Shown here one piece after another: positions 23,196 through 34,743 of a DNA stretch of 64,000 nt (positions are counted from its first letter, which is position 1; the number at the start of each line of letters is the position of its first letter). Location: positions 2,046,001 to 2,110,000 of the forward strand of contig JARWIR010000018.1 in NCBI GenBank assembly GCA_029959085.1. Reading direction: 5' to 3'. This DNA comes from Nemophila menziesii (taxonomy: Eukaryota > Streptophyta > Magnoliopsida > Boraginales > Hydrophyllaceae). The notes below the pieces were generated by a model. It did not search any database and was not told the DNA's origin. It saw nothing but the letters and a program-made list of their open reading frames with translations. A program made the translations under genes and the position numbers.

Positions 23196-24177
23196 TTGTT
23201 CTCTACCTCAACCATTTCCGCGGCAATTATTTCTTCGGTCTCAGTCGGATTAGCGGCAGCTATGGGACCCTGGCCTGCCCTAAGGGGACATTCAAAAGCT
23301 CCATGTTCTTCTTTACCACAACAATAACAAGCCCCTTTAGGTTTTTTAATCTTACCAGAAGTTTTGAAATCCTCCACCTTGTTTGCTGGAGTTGTCGCGG
23401 TTCTTTTTTCCCCCAGACATAGGCTTATTGGAGCCTTGTTGCTTTCCTTTCCCTTTGAACCTGTCTTTGTTACCTTGGACTGAACCTTCGATGAGATTAT
23501 ATTTCGAGGAATGAGAAGGGAAAGATATTGACTTATCCTTGAGTCGATTGGCTTCTTCGACTTGAATGTGGCTAATGAGTTCTTGGAGGGTCATTTCTTT
23601 CTTTTTGTGTTTGAGATGTTGCGGTATTCACTCAAAGATGGGGGAAATTTCTCAAGCAAAATGTTGTCTTGAAGAATTTCGCACATCTTCATGCCTTCGG
23701 CGATTACCTCTGCGCATAGGTTCTCGTACACATAAAGTTTTTCGGTCATGGGTTTCTGATCCGTGAGTCTAAAATTATACCGATTCCCAGTGACGTACTT
23801 TTTATTACCAGAATCATCAGCCCCATATTTATTCTCGTGAGTTTCCCGTATGACCTTTGCCGATTTCTGTTTGGCAAGGATATCAAAGATGGGATTAGTA
23901 AGGTTGTTCAACATCCAGCCCGAGCCATGGTATTAGCTCTTTTGAACCTAGATTCGAGGGAAGCATCTCTAGCAAGTTCTTGTTCAATATGAGCTCTGAT
24001 TTCCAAAAGTGGAGGAGCCTCGACTATAGCAAAGTCGAGTTCATACTGTTCATGACAAATCATAATTTTTTGCGCCCAACGCTTATAGTTAGAACCATTA
24101 AGGGGTTCCAACTTGTTCACGTCGAATAGTGGCTTTGCGTTCAAAGAATAACCAACAGCCGAAATAGGAAGAGCCAT
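23186..24177 (-). pseudogene. Copia gag with CCHC zinc knuckle
   Basis: Starts at ATG 24177, about 49 bp inside the 5' LTR: MALPISAVGYSLNAKPLFDV, then LEPLNGSNYKRWAQKIMICH, typical of Copia gag (UBN2 type). Overlapping frames continue with LYVYENLCAEVIAEG, MTLQELISHIQVEEANRL and a basic GKGKQQGSNKPMSGGKK stretch. The zinc knuckle CYCCGKEEHGAFEC (CX2CX4HX4C) lies at about 23330-23290. At least three frame changes (near 23910, 23592, 23365) break the ORF. Confidence 0.92.
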
Positions 24178-24225
24178 TTCAAAAAATAATGGGTAATAAA
24201 AAAGAAAATGAATATATTTTTAAAT

Positions 24226-25235
24226 TGTGATTAAAATAATCACCGGTTTTGACAAAAGAAATGGTTTCCTAAAACAAAAGAAATAAAATTCGATTTTAAT
24301 GTAAACTAACTATTACAGAAAAATGAATTGCGATTACAAGAAAATGAATTACGATTACACGGAAATGAAATACACTTACACGGAAAGAAAACACTAACAA
24401 TTACACCGACGGTTGTTAAAAAGATATTCCGGCGTACCGTATCTCTAACGGAAAAAATAAACTAACTCAGTGTTTTTTAGAGAGAAGGTGAGGCAGAGTG
24501 TTGTTCTTTCTGGGGTATTTCGTAGCTGGTATTGGTGGAGTGGGAGATCTTTATATAGGGGAGCGGTGAGGAGTCAAACCAATGCCATCAGAAACGTCCC
24601 CATTAAGTCCCTTGATTACCTCCCGTAATTTACTTGATTGGGTTGACGGTTTTGATTGGCTCTTTAATCAACACGTTTTTATATTCTGTAACAGCTGGTT
24701 GACTTGATATTCCCACGTGTTGAATATCTTCTTGTAACAGCTGACCACTATAAGAGCTGATAGGAAAACTCATTTCATTTTTCATTTTTTGACTCCCTAA
24801 ACAACCCAAACACCCCCAACTCCCCAACTCAACGACTCCCCAACTCCCCAACTCCCAACTACCAACTCCCAACTCCCAACTCCCAACTCCCAACGCCCCT
24901 CGCCATCGCCGGTGCCGGTCCCGGGCCGGGCGGGTGGGTGGTGCTGGTTGTGGGCGCTTGTGGGGCTTCTTTGTTCCCTTTTAGCTTCCATAGTGACTAA
25001 CTATTGTGATAGGAATACATAGGTAAGTTGTTTTATATAGATAAAATTTCGTGCTCACCTCCTATATGGGACAAAATCCTTCACAAAAGTTGTATTTTCT
25101 ACTTCTCAAAGGGAATGGGAAGAGTATTAGTTAATCCTCTATATTAATCTAAATCTCTTCCACTTCTCCTAAAAGAACATGATCGGATTATAAATTATAG
25201 TCTTAAATTAATAATTGTATAACTTTAATCCAACA
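24226..25235 (-). repeat. 5' LTR of the Copia element
   Basis: About 1010 bp. A TATATAAA-type box on the minus strand lies at about 24548-24556, a likely promoter. An AACTCCC-type microsatellite (24830-24890) expands one part. Directly inside the LTR (24225 downward) the sequence is ATTTAAAAATATATTC in element sense, with no TGGTATCAGAGC-like primer site. Confidence 0.9.
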
Positions 25236-25480
25236 TAAAGTCCCTTATCTTTTGATATTTGTGACAATGTTAGTCCTTTAATCTTCCAATGTAAACTTTT
25301 TTAGTCCCTTATGTTTTGATAAAAAAGATAAAGGACCTAATAAGCTATTTACTCCTTTAGTTTTTTTCACATCTGGCTAACACTTGAATTTCTTTTGTGT
25401 AATTGTGTAAATTAAGATAAATTTTAATTTTAATTTTTTTTCAATTTTTAATTTAATGAAGTAAGCAAATTTGTGTGCAG

Positions 25481-25563
25481 TTTGATCGGAGTCAGAAGAC
25501 AATGGGCTTCCTACTTCTGATGAGATGCAAAAGGAAGAACTTGTGAAAAAGTTTATGTCTTCT
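25481..25563 (+). pseudogene. NudC/BOBBER exon 4 of the recognised series
   Basis: After a TTTGTGTGCAG acceptor the frame reads FDRSQKTMG; a single missing G then shifts it to LPTSDEMQKEELVKKFMSS. Plant NudC proteins have FDQRQK-MGLPTSDE-QK-LKKFM here. The donor is damaged: ATAAGA where the copy at 29962 has GTGAGA. The Copia element lies in the intron before this exon. Confidence 0.95.
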
Positions 25564-25655
25564 ATAAGAATTCTCACTCTTCTTTCTCCACATTTTGAAA
25601 TATAATTAAATTATTTTAATTATTACTTAATTTAATAATTTTAAATATTTTGCAG

Positions 25656-25890
25656 CATCCTAAGATGGACTTTTCTAATGCTAAGATAATGTGAGAAGGA
25701 AGCTAAAAAATTGTTGGTATTTTGTTGATATGGGTGGTTGGTTGGATTAATTGGTGGTTCTTTTGTGATTTATAAGATGTTGCAACTTATTACATACATT
25801 AAATATTTTGGATGTATTATACCTTGTTTCTTTGCTCTACTATTTTTGATTTGGTCTTGAATTGTTTCGAATTCTTTAGTTATCTCTATC
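25656..25890 (+). pseudogene. NudC/BOBBER last exon and 3' untranslated region
   Basis: After TTTTGCAG the frame reads HPKMDFSNAKIM and stops at TGA 25692-25694, matching the conserved HPEMDFS-AK end of plant NudC proteins. About 200 bp of 3' UTR follow; the same UTR recurs at 48806-48985, starting TGAGAAGGAAGCTGAAG. This exon has no lesion. Confidence 0.94.
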
Positions 25891-25931
25891 ATGTTGCGTT
25901 TTGTAACATGTGATATCATCTTCATATTTCA
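25881..25931 (-). pseudogene. Relic of the convergent neighbour exon
   Basis: On the minus strand it reads KYEDDITCYKTQHDRD, matching YEDDITCLKFQHEKDR in the longer copy at 49189-49398. It directly abuts the NudC 3' UTR here, while about 300 bp more separates them at 49 kb. Confidence 0.6.
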
Positions 25932-25939
25932 TTTTCCCC

Positions 25940-28290
25940 AGTCCTACAAATACAATTCAAGAACATCAACATGAAAGTAAAAATCATCAATACAAATAAT
26001 AATATTTTAACCACCCTTTAACGTGTTTTCGCACTTTTATCATCTAAATGTAGTAGTCCGTAAATCTTTTCTATTAAATTTCTTATAAATATTATATCGT
26101 AGGAATTGACACTAATTTCTAAATCTAGCAAAACTTGATCGACATATTTACCAAGATAATTTCATTCTTTTGTTATGACCTTGATATTTCTTTTAATTGG
26201 TGCATATTATCTCTTATATATTTAGCTGAAGGGGAAATGTTAATTACCGAAAGGAAAGGCAAATTATCGTGTATTTTGATAAATATTCGCAACATTACTT
26301 CTTTCTAATCAAGTTCACTATTTCTTTTACATCCTTCTTCTCATAAATTTCACTATTTCTTTTTATAAGTAAAGAAAAATTTGTTTTAGGTGCATATTTC
26401 CAATAGGCATAGACATAAACAAAAATTTCGTCATTAAAAGTATTATTTGGTTGTTAATTGAATTGTTTTAGTATATGATAATTAATAATAACATTATTAT
26501 TAGGACGGGTAATATGTCATTTTATGCTTGACAGGCTACCCCCTTCCAGTCTATATTGTCGATTATATTGATAAACATAACACTTTTGTATCACATATCT
26601 TCTTTGAAGTTCGATAAGCATGACACTTTTGTATCACATATTTTCTTTGAAGTTCGTTAACAATGACGATGAATTCATATATAATATGATAATTTTATCT
26701 AGAACATGTCATACTTAAAAATTCTGATAAAATCAAAGGTCTTCTAGCGTACTCGTCGTGCATTCTGTAACTTCACCATGGAGAAAGCATAACATGATCA
26801 ATATGTGTTCGTATCCTTCTTTCTATATATATATATATAGTGTGTGTGTGTGTGTGTGTGTGTTGTAATGGCCTTTTTTTCGGTAGAGTAAAATGTTCTT
26901 ACTATATTATAAAAATGATACAAAACATACCATTTCATTTCTCTTAGCTTCCTTGCTTGGGGGTCTTTTATCACAAATGTATCATTAACTTGAGTATCAG
27001 AGTGTCATAGAAAGTATATTTGGTGGTATTATATATTTGCTACTTGTGCAGGAACACTACCATCTCAAAAAGGCCCAAAAGATCTCAAAACATGTCTCGA
27101 AAAGATCCAAAAGATCTCAAAACGATATCTATCTTCATGAATAATGCTTATTGTTCAATCACCAATCCAAGCTTGTAAACATATTGTATAACTTGCGTGT
27201 TGTCCTTATTAAAAATTAAATCTAGAAATTGATGTCATGAAACAACATTGGTGATCATCAATATATAACTTTATGCAAAATATTATATTTAACTAGTATA
27301 ATTAATGACAACAACTATGTTATCGTTGCTTTCAGTAATGTCTCAATAATTAGAGTATCTAAGAATCTTGTAACTACCCGAGTTCATTTTAGCATTCACT
27401 TTTTTTTCAACCTCAGAATACACAAACACTAATCACACATAAATTTTAAACAATTAACAATTCCACTTTTTCTACCTCAGAATACACACATACACACTAA
27501 TCACACACAATTGTTAAACAACTAACAATTACACTACTATTACTTGTTATTAACTCGAATAACATTTAAGAGAACCCTTTTCAAGACATTTAAACAGCTT
27601 AACCATTTAGAAAATTACTAATATATAAACCATTACACACTAAATACAGAAATACCATTATATCATTTTGAAAACTCAATAATATACACTAGAATGATTC
27701 TATTAAACTTAAATTATTTCAAAAATCAATTATAGATCTTAAAAAAAAATTATGAATCATTTGTTAATTTGAACCAATTACAAATCACACTTAACACAAA
27801 AGTTAATTTCAATAGAATCCTTGTGTACTAGGAACTTTTATTCCCAGGGTAGTCAATGGTTCCCTATATTATGCAAAAATGGCATGGTAGGTCCTTATAT
27901 TATGCAAGATGTGTGAAAAAATTTATATGACAAGGATCAAAAGTAGACAAGGAGAAAAATATCTAAACTTTACCTTATTAACTAATAATTTCATGTGCCC
28001 CATTCAAAATCTCTCTCACAAATTACAATACAATTATCTAACCTGTACACACTGAATATTACCATCATTATATCACTTAGTTTTTTTTTCTAGAAAAACA
28101 TTGAAAATTAGGAAAACATACCTGAAAACATTGATCTGACCACCGGCATTCAAAAAGTTAGGGTTTAAAAAAAACATACCTGAAAAATAGTTCTGATATT
28201 TAAAAACTCTAGTGGTGGGCTTATTTACCCATTTTAAGACATATAAACTACAAATTAGAAAGGATTAACCATCCTAAAAATATCAACCAG
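25940..28290. repeat. Intron-like background repeat, no gene
   Basis: Collinear with parts of 7.5-10.46, 16.0-16.5, 34.9-36.07 and 49.6-50.0 kb. A (TA)8 tract followed by (GT)12 lies at 26824-26863. Two 46-bp phrases containing CACTTTTGTATCACATAT are directly repeated near 26580-26650. No coding sequence is visible. Confidence 0.65.
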
Positions 28291-28329
28291 AATAGAGATT
28301 AGGTTACTTCACACAAGAAACAAAGCTAA

Positions 28330-28520
28330 TTGGCTAGCATTCTTAAAATATGTGGCCCAAAAAAAACTTAATCTGGACCTATTGGGCCATCAGATATGTG
28401 AGTTCGGTTTTTTAAGATCATTTGTACGGTTTTATGGGTTAAGTGAGAGCCCTATATAACATCGTCTTCCACTCCTAATATCAAAACCCTAACGTGGCCC
28501 CTTCCCTTCCTCTTATCAAA
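28330..28520 (+). promoter_or_regulatory. Telo-box/TATA promoter module, copy 3
   Basis: TATATAA at 28453-28459 and AAAACCCTAA at 28483-28492, with site II TGGGCC at 28383-28388 and GGCCCA nearby. The C+T-rich leader CCCCTTCCCTTCCTCTTATC follows, as in copies 1 and 2. Copy 3 lacks the 1.4-kb insert found upstream of the other two and so represents the older arrangement. Confidence 0.6.
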
Positions 28521-28559
28521 CCTTAGTCCCCACCTTTTCTCCAGATGTATGTAATACAT

Positions 28560-29960
28560 TATAGACACAAAATTATCAGTAATCTATGTACTATATAGTA
28601 CCATTTTTTTTCTAATTATCATTTAAAATATGTTTAATATTCCTATGCTTCCTCTTCCAAAGAGTTTTTTTCTCCTTCGATCTTCTTCTTTCTTTCTGTT
28701 GATGACCATTGCATTTTAATAAAAGACCAACTTTTGAAAATGTTTAATTTTTTATATATATTTGCATTGCCTTGCTAATAACTTATTTTTTTTATTTGAT
28801 CTAAATTATTTCTTCTTCTTTTTAATGGATGTATGTTCTCTTTTATTACTATAGAAATTTCTAAGCTGAGATTACTTTTAAATTAGGTATATTGATTTCT
28901 AGGATTAAATTGAGATAGGATCAGGATTGATATGTGTGGATAAAATTTTAAAAAATTATAAGAAGGATCTGTGTACAAATAAAAATTTACACAATAATTA
29001 ATACAGAAGTTATGATAAATTTTAATAAAACATTACTTCCTTACATATTTGGAATAAAAAAAATTAACATTGAAATTGTTAATATTCTGATATAAAGCAA
29101 ACTTAACATTGTATTTTCTCTTTGAATTGGTCCTTGGTTTTTCAAAAGTAATATTTAATCCCCAATCTTTGTATTTTGTTACCTCTTTTATTTTTTTATT
29201 ATGTTATAGTTATTTTATCAAGCTTTGATTTATTTTTTTTCTGTATAGTGATTATATCTTTTGGTTTTCATGACATTGTTAGTCCTCTATCTTGTAAATG
29301 TGACATTTAAGCCCCGTATCTTTCAATTATGTGACAATGTTAGCACTTTTTTGTATTTTCATTATGTTATAAGTTTTAGCTAGTAAAATGACACTTTTAG
29401 GGAATTTTTGTAATAAAACTTACACAGTATCTTTAAAACTAATTTTATGTAGTTCTGTTTTGCACCTTTCTTTGGGTAAATAATTCATTTCGTCCCTTAT
29501 CTTGCAAAAGTAACATTTTAATATCTTATCTTTCGATGTTTGTGACATTGTTAGTCCTTTATCTTGTAAATGTAACATTTTTGTCCATTATGCTTTTATT
29601 TTGTGACAAACATTATCCCATTTTTTTGGATTTCCCTTATATTAGCCAAACTAGACATTTAAAGGTATTTTGGTCATTTATCACATCAATTGTACGGTGC
29701 CATATGGATTTAACCCTTATAATGTAAGGAAAATAAAATAGGACTAACATTGTCACAAAATCAAAAAAGTAGGGACTAAAGGTTATATTTAGAAGACTAG
29801 GTACTAAATTGTCAAAAAGATAAATAAAATAAAATAAAGGACCTAATAGGTTATTTACTCCTTTAGTTTTTTTCACCCTTTAATTTTTTTATGTAATTGT
29901 GTATTACGATATCTTTTTTTCAACTATTATTATCTAATTATGTAAGCAAATTTGTTTGCA
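28560..29960 (+). other. Intron-like sequence between promoter copy 3 and an exon 4 relic
   Basis: AT-rich, matching 1480-2230 and 12400-12960 in the first half and 5700-5900 in the second. Reading frames here are short and not conserved. No gene beyond the decayed NudC structure. Confidence 0.5.
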
Positions 29961-29961
29961 G

Positions 29962-30000
29962 TTGTAGAAAGAAGAGCTATTGGAGAAGTTGATGTCTTCA
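29962..30000 (+). pseudogene. NudC/BOBBER exon 4 relic (internal deletion)
   Basis: Between a GTTTGCAG acceptor and an intact GTGAGA donor, 39 bp read L, stop, KEELLEKLMSS, the 3' half of exon 4. The 5' half (FDQRQK to DEM) has been deleted while the acceptor was kept. Confidence 0.85.
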
Positions 30001-30694
30001 GTGAGAACTCACTTTTTTTTCTCCATATTTTTTCAATATAATTAATTTTTTTATGTTATATTACTTAATTATATTATATTTTCAAGCTTTGATTTATTAA
30101 TTTTTTCTGTATGAAATTTTGTTGGTTATATAATAAAATATAGGTTATTTTTTCCAATATATGGGACTCTATAGTACAATTTTTGTATAACATAGGGGTT
30201 TATAGTGCAATTCATGCATAATATAGGATCTATAATGCAATTAATTCGAAAAGAAAAATAATCAGGCGCTTCTCCTTCCATTATTTTTTCTGATTTAATT
30301 ACATTATTGGTCCCTATATTGTGAAAAATGGCAATAAGGTCCCTATATTATACAAATATTTGAAATATTGGTCATGATATTAATTTTATTTAAATTAGGA
30401 ACATAATAAATCCCTATATTATATAAAATACCTTCTATTACATCATACAAAATACCAATAATATTCATAAATTAAATCATAATACATGGGGTCCATGGCC
30501 CCACAGAGACTAACTGTGGGACGAAAACTAAGTTTTAAGGACTATTTGCATAACTTTTAAAGTTGAAGGACAAATATGGTAAAATGAGTATATAGTTTAG
30601 GGATGTGAAATATTTTCTTTCCCACAGTGTAAATTTTTGTGTAATAAATATATAATTGTGAGACTTATGAAATTTAATCTTAACATTTTTGTAG

Positions 30695-30778
30695 AGGATA
30701 CAATATATGTTCCTGTTCAACTCACAAAGCAAAATCAAATTTATTGGTGGAACTCTATCCACCGATGAAAGAATGATG
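30695..30778 (+). pseudogene. NudC/BOBBER exon 3 relic (internal deletion)
   Basis: After TTTTTGTAG the frame reads EDTIYVPVQLTKQNQIYWWN, matching EDQKSVSVLLTKQDQM-WWK, and keeps both tryptophans that the 17515 copy lost. About 83 bp are then missing, joining to the last bases GAAAGAATGATG before the GTATAT donor. A stop follows the junction. Confidence 0.9.
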
Positions 30779-31145
30779 GTATATTTGTCTTTGCATGTTT
30801 TGACTGTTTGGTCTCCTATCTTGCAATTATGTCCCTTATTTTTAGATTTTGTGACAACTTTAGTCCATTTCCATTATGTTACAATATAGTCTTAACAAAA
30901 TGAAACTTGAGGGTATTTTAGTCATTTATCACATAAAGGAAATACAAATAGGACTAATTTTGTTACAAAATAAAAAATTAAGGGTCCAAATTGTAAACAG
31001 GATAAAGGACCAAATAAGTTATTTATACTTTTTCTTTAAACGCAAGAAAAAGTCTCTTCATCTTGTATCATGCCAAATTTATAAGTGTGACAAATTATTC
31101 CTTTTGTTTATTTATTTTAATAAAATACAAATTTTTTTTGTGCAG

Positions 31146-31199
31146 TTTGACCAGAGGCATGAGACTATGATGCGCTGCCCTACTTCATATAAGATATAA
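31146..31199 (+). pseudogene. NudC/BOBBER exon 4 relic (5' part)
   Basis: After TGTGCAG the frame reads FDQRHETMMRCPTSYKI and a TAA stop, matching FDQRQKTMGLPTSDEM. The exon breaks off where the copy at 29962 begins, so these two relics hold complementary halves. Confidence 0.85.
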
Positions 31200-33280
31200 C
31201 AACTATTTCTCATTAAAATTACTATACACTTAGAATCTATTTTCAATGTATATTTAAAATATCATAAGGGAAGTGTATTTTAGGAATTGTAAATGTAATA
31301 TTTTTTTTTAATGTGTGTAAAAAATTAAGTGAACATTATCTTTTGGAAAGAGAAAGTATTTTATAAGAAGAAATATATTGATTGATTTTATCGAAAGAAT
31401 TAAATTGAATAGATGTATTTAGTAATTATTTCTAGAGTTATTAGCTTATAAAAATCAAACACCCAAAACCAAATTCTACCCCTAATCATAGTTAAAGAAT
31501 AAAACATTACCTTATATATTAAAATACAAATTTTACAACAAAAATGAAAAGTCAACATTGAAAAACAATGAAACATAAAACAAAAGATAGAAAGATAAAG
31601 AAAAAAAAAGTAAACGTAGAAAAACAATGAAAAAGAAAAAAAAGTAATATCTCTTTATAAGAAAGTTGCAGCCACTAGAGAACCAATCTCCACCATCATC
31701 AACCCGACTTGCCACCAAACCGCTCTTCTGCACAAGAAGGTGCCGCCACTAGAAACCAATCTCCACCATTTCAGTCCCTCTTGCACAAGAAAACCGCCGC
31801 CCCTTGGGAATTTTTTCTTTACCATCATAAACCCGGTTTGGCTACGGCATCAACAAACTCTAAAAAATTAATTTTTATATTTTACGTTTCATTGACTTTC
31901 AACGTTTTTTTTTTTGTTCTGAAATATTTTAACTTTTCGATTGCCCAATTTTTTTTCTTTATCTTAAAAGTTATAAATGTATTTTGAAGTGTTTTACTTT
32001 AGGGTTAATGTGAAATTGTTATTATGTGAAAATACCTATTATTTTTGTACTGGCAACCCACTAGAAAAATATGCATGGTCAACCCACGATTTTGTGGTGT
32101 CAACCCTTTTTTTTTGTAGTGTCAACCCTTTGTGGGAAGAAGACTCTAATAATTAGAAAATTTTAACACCTGATTTTTAATTATTGTTTTCTTATGTAAT
32201 ATTTAGGTTTGACGATTCAAGGAAGTGATGTGATTCTATGTTATAAATTAGAAAAAAAATATGGGATAGTTTAATTTTAGAATAGGAAATATTGTATATA
32301 TACAAATATTTCGGTTTTATAATTTTTTTAATATAGAAAGGTTTTAATTGTATAGTTTTTTATTCATGGAAAGTAATTTTTTTTTTTTATAAAATAATTT
32401 ATTTGAACAAGAGTATTTTGGATATTTGTCTGGATTGCACATTTTTGGTCGGAATTGGTAGGTTATGGACTTCATGGGTAAATCACCTTTATTTCTAAAA
32501 GATATCTTAAAATTTTATGACATTATAATAATTGAGATAATTTCATATTTTACTTTAAATTAAATTATGTGTTATATATAACAGTAATTCATACAATTTT
32601 CGATTATTCTATAAAAAGATAATTTAAGAAGTACATAAAATATTAGAGGGTATTATCTTTTATAAACACTAAACCTGAAAGATCACAGTTTTGTCGCTAT
32701 TTACCTACACTATCATCAATCCCTATTCAACTAAAGAAAATTATTTTCGTACGTTTGTAAGATATTATAAATTATCTCTACTTATATAAATATACTATTT
32801 TTTACATGCCCCACTCCTAATAATGGAATAGGTGGAATGAGGTGACTTAATATCAAATCACGCCATCAACTATCTCTCAACAAGACCAATCGTCCACAAA
32901 CTCATTGAAATATTTGTATTTAGTAATAGTGGGTGAACGACAAACACACATTATATTCACACATGCATTGCAAAAAAATTAAGTCAATAAATCTAAGGCC
33001 ACTCCTAGAAAACATGTATTGAAAGAGTAAGCGGGCAACAACAAAATAATTGGAGATCTTTAAAACCTCATAAATCAAGACCTTTCTCGACTTAACGGAG
33101 CCTAAGCCAAGCGTTCAAAAAGTGATCGACAAACACTTATAGAAACCTACCTAAGAAACAAACGAATTGGCAAAATAACCAAGATCATAAGATTCACAAA
33201 CATCTGTAAACCCGAATAAAGATGACCCACAAGACGAATCAACGAGAACCATAATCCCATATGAACTCTTGACCTGAAAG
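31200..33280. other. AT-rich non-coding region with a GC-rich islet
   Basis: No gene is recognised. A GC-rich islet at 31660-31830 repeats CCACTAGA-ACCAATCTCCACC twice and resembles the islet at 5160-5400 in the opposite orientation. The phrase GTCAACCC recurs three times at 32050-32130. The open frames on either strand are short, AT-biased and unlike any family I know. Confidence 0.45.
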
Positions 33281-34120
33281 TCAAACAACAGAATTGACGA
33301 GGAATAAAGGCCCCACCAAAATGTAATGAATAACCAAACAAAGACTAGCGAGCTACAATTCCAATTCAGAGTAAAAAAACCATCAAAACGTGAAAGAAAG
33401 CTAAATGTCGCTTCCGTGTATACCAATGTTACATTACAAGACAAGGGAGTTTGATCATAAGTTAAAGAAGATCTTAACTTAAAGAAACATAAACTACTTT
33501 GGAGAAGAGCGTGTTGTCCATCTCCATTTCCAGTAACCAAGCCACCCAAAACTCACTCAATAGAAAATGGAAAAATAAGTAAATTTTGAGAGTAGTCCTT
33601 CACCACAAGCAACTTATCACACACCATTAATGCCACCACCAACAAGGGAACATCCGAGCAATAATAACCACCACCAAACTTTTCCATTCACGTGTGTCTA
33701 GCTACCAAAAGCACCACAAGATCTAAATCTCCACTGATGCCATTAACTATTAATGCCACCACCACCGCAATTAACGCCACCAGCCATTATGAAGCTTCTT
33801 TGAACCACCTATCCTCCAGTAATGGGTGGTGGTGACTTCATTTTTTGGGTTAGGGATGGGAGGTTCATATTTAGAGTGTATGTTTTTAATTTTTCTCTAG
33901 TGGTTCTATGGATGCTACAAATTTGAAGAAAAAGAGGTTATATACAAATGGGAAAAGGTTTATATACAAATGAGTTATGCATCTTTTACGAACAAATATG
34001 TCTTATACATATGAAATGAAAATGTGGGATGTATACCATCGTCTAATCCGTCCAAATTTATATATAATATTATTTTGAATTCTTTGGGGTAAACCATTTA
34101 TCGCAAAGATTTTTTTTATT

Positions 34121-34183
34121 GTCTATAAAATCAAGAAGTATCATCTTATAATTGGAAGCAAGGGCCAACCTCCAGTCATTGAT
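34121..34183 (+). pseudogene. NudC/BOBBER CS-domain exon, second truncated copy
   Basis: It reads VYKIKKYHLIIGSKGQPPVI and D, then GTAAGG displaced by one extra T. It is truncated at the same 5' point as 6891-6956. Substitutions R-to-Y/H and C-to-Y mark it as a sister of that copy. Confidence 0.85.
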
Positions 34184-34568
34184 TGTAAGGTATATAGTTT
34201 TTTTTCTTAAAGAATGCTCATTATTTTATCACGAAATTATATTAGACGTATTTTATTCTCTCATTTGTTGATGTTAATGTCATTGCTTGGTGAAATATAC
34301 ATACATATCAATATTGATGATTGATTTTAAAGTCTAAGTATTTGATATCATGACTCCATTATCAGGGGTGTTTTAGGAATTTTGTTTAGTTAGGTTTCTT
34401 ACTTTAAAAAATCATGGTAAGAGTAAATTCCCTATATAGACCATGAACGATATCCCTATAACCATTTGGTTCTAGAAATTCAAAAGCTACCTGAATAGTT
34501 CTTGATCCCGTGAAAAATTCCATCCTTTTTATATTGTTAAGTCCACATGGCAAAATGTATTTTGAAAT

Positions 34569-34743
34569 TGGGTAAGACTTCCATCCTATATTGGGTGGTT
34601 CAATATTCACATCTTTTAATTATAATAAAAAACACATGTCATTATATTAATTAGGTAGATACTTTTGCAAGTTAAAAAGACGAGTTATGTTTCATAATAC
34701 AATTGGTATTGGGCCATCCAATATTTGGAGGGAAAAATTATAA
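34569..34743. mobile_element. Small MITE related to 11933-12111
   Basis: Ends GGTAAGACTTCCATCC and, inverted, a TTTTTCCCTCCAAATATTGG end. TTTGAAAT flanks both sides (34561-34568 and 34744-34751), giving an 8-9 bp duplication. The left block near 7400 has no such insert. Confidence 0.65.

Larger units (their letters stand above)
18560..25235 (-). mobile_element. Copia (Ty1) LTR retrotransposon, full length but inactivated
   Basis: The element is 6676 bp, flanked by a perfect 5-bp duplication TAAAG (18555-18559 and 25236-25240). On the plus strand each LTR starts TGTGATTAAAAT and ends ATCCAACA, so in element sense they begin TGTTGGAT and end with CA. Minus-strand coding order is gag, protease, integrase, reverse transcriptase, RNase H, which is the Copia order. 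Stops and frameshifts interrupt all domains. A purine-rich GAGTGGGGTA lies just before the 3' LTR (near 19590-19600). It inserted into an intron of the decayed NudC copy: joining the flanks restores a phrase seen at 29505-29545. Confidence 0.95.

Noticed and set aside
18560..25235. Integrated virus
   Set aside because: Domain order gag-protease-integrase-RT-RNase H with LTRs and a 5-bp TSD is that of a Copia retrotransposon.
8688..25694. A functional NudC/BOBBER gene
   Set aside because: Nonsense codons (8706, 17575 region), frameshifts in exons 3 and 4, a lost donor after 25563, missing N-terminal exons, and a Copia insertion make expression of a working protein implausible.
30535..31733. 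Several 60-107 codon frames on both strands
   Set aside because: They are AT-biased, rich in F, I, K and Y, overlap known intron-like repeat, and are not conserved between copies.
33151..33549. 132-codon minus-strand frame
   Set aside because: The paired block at 6.3 kb does not keep it, and the composition matches non-coding background.
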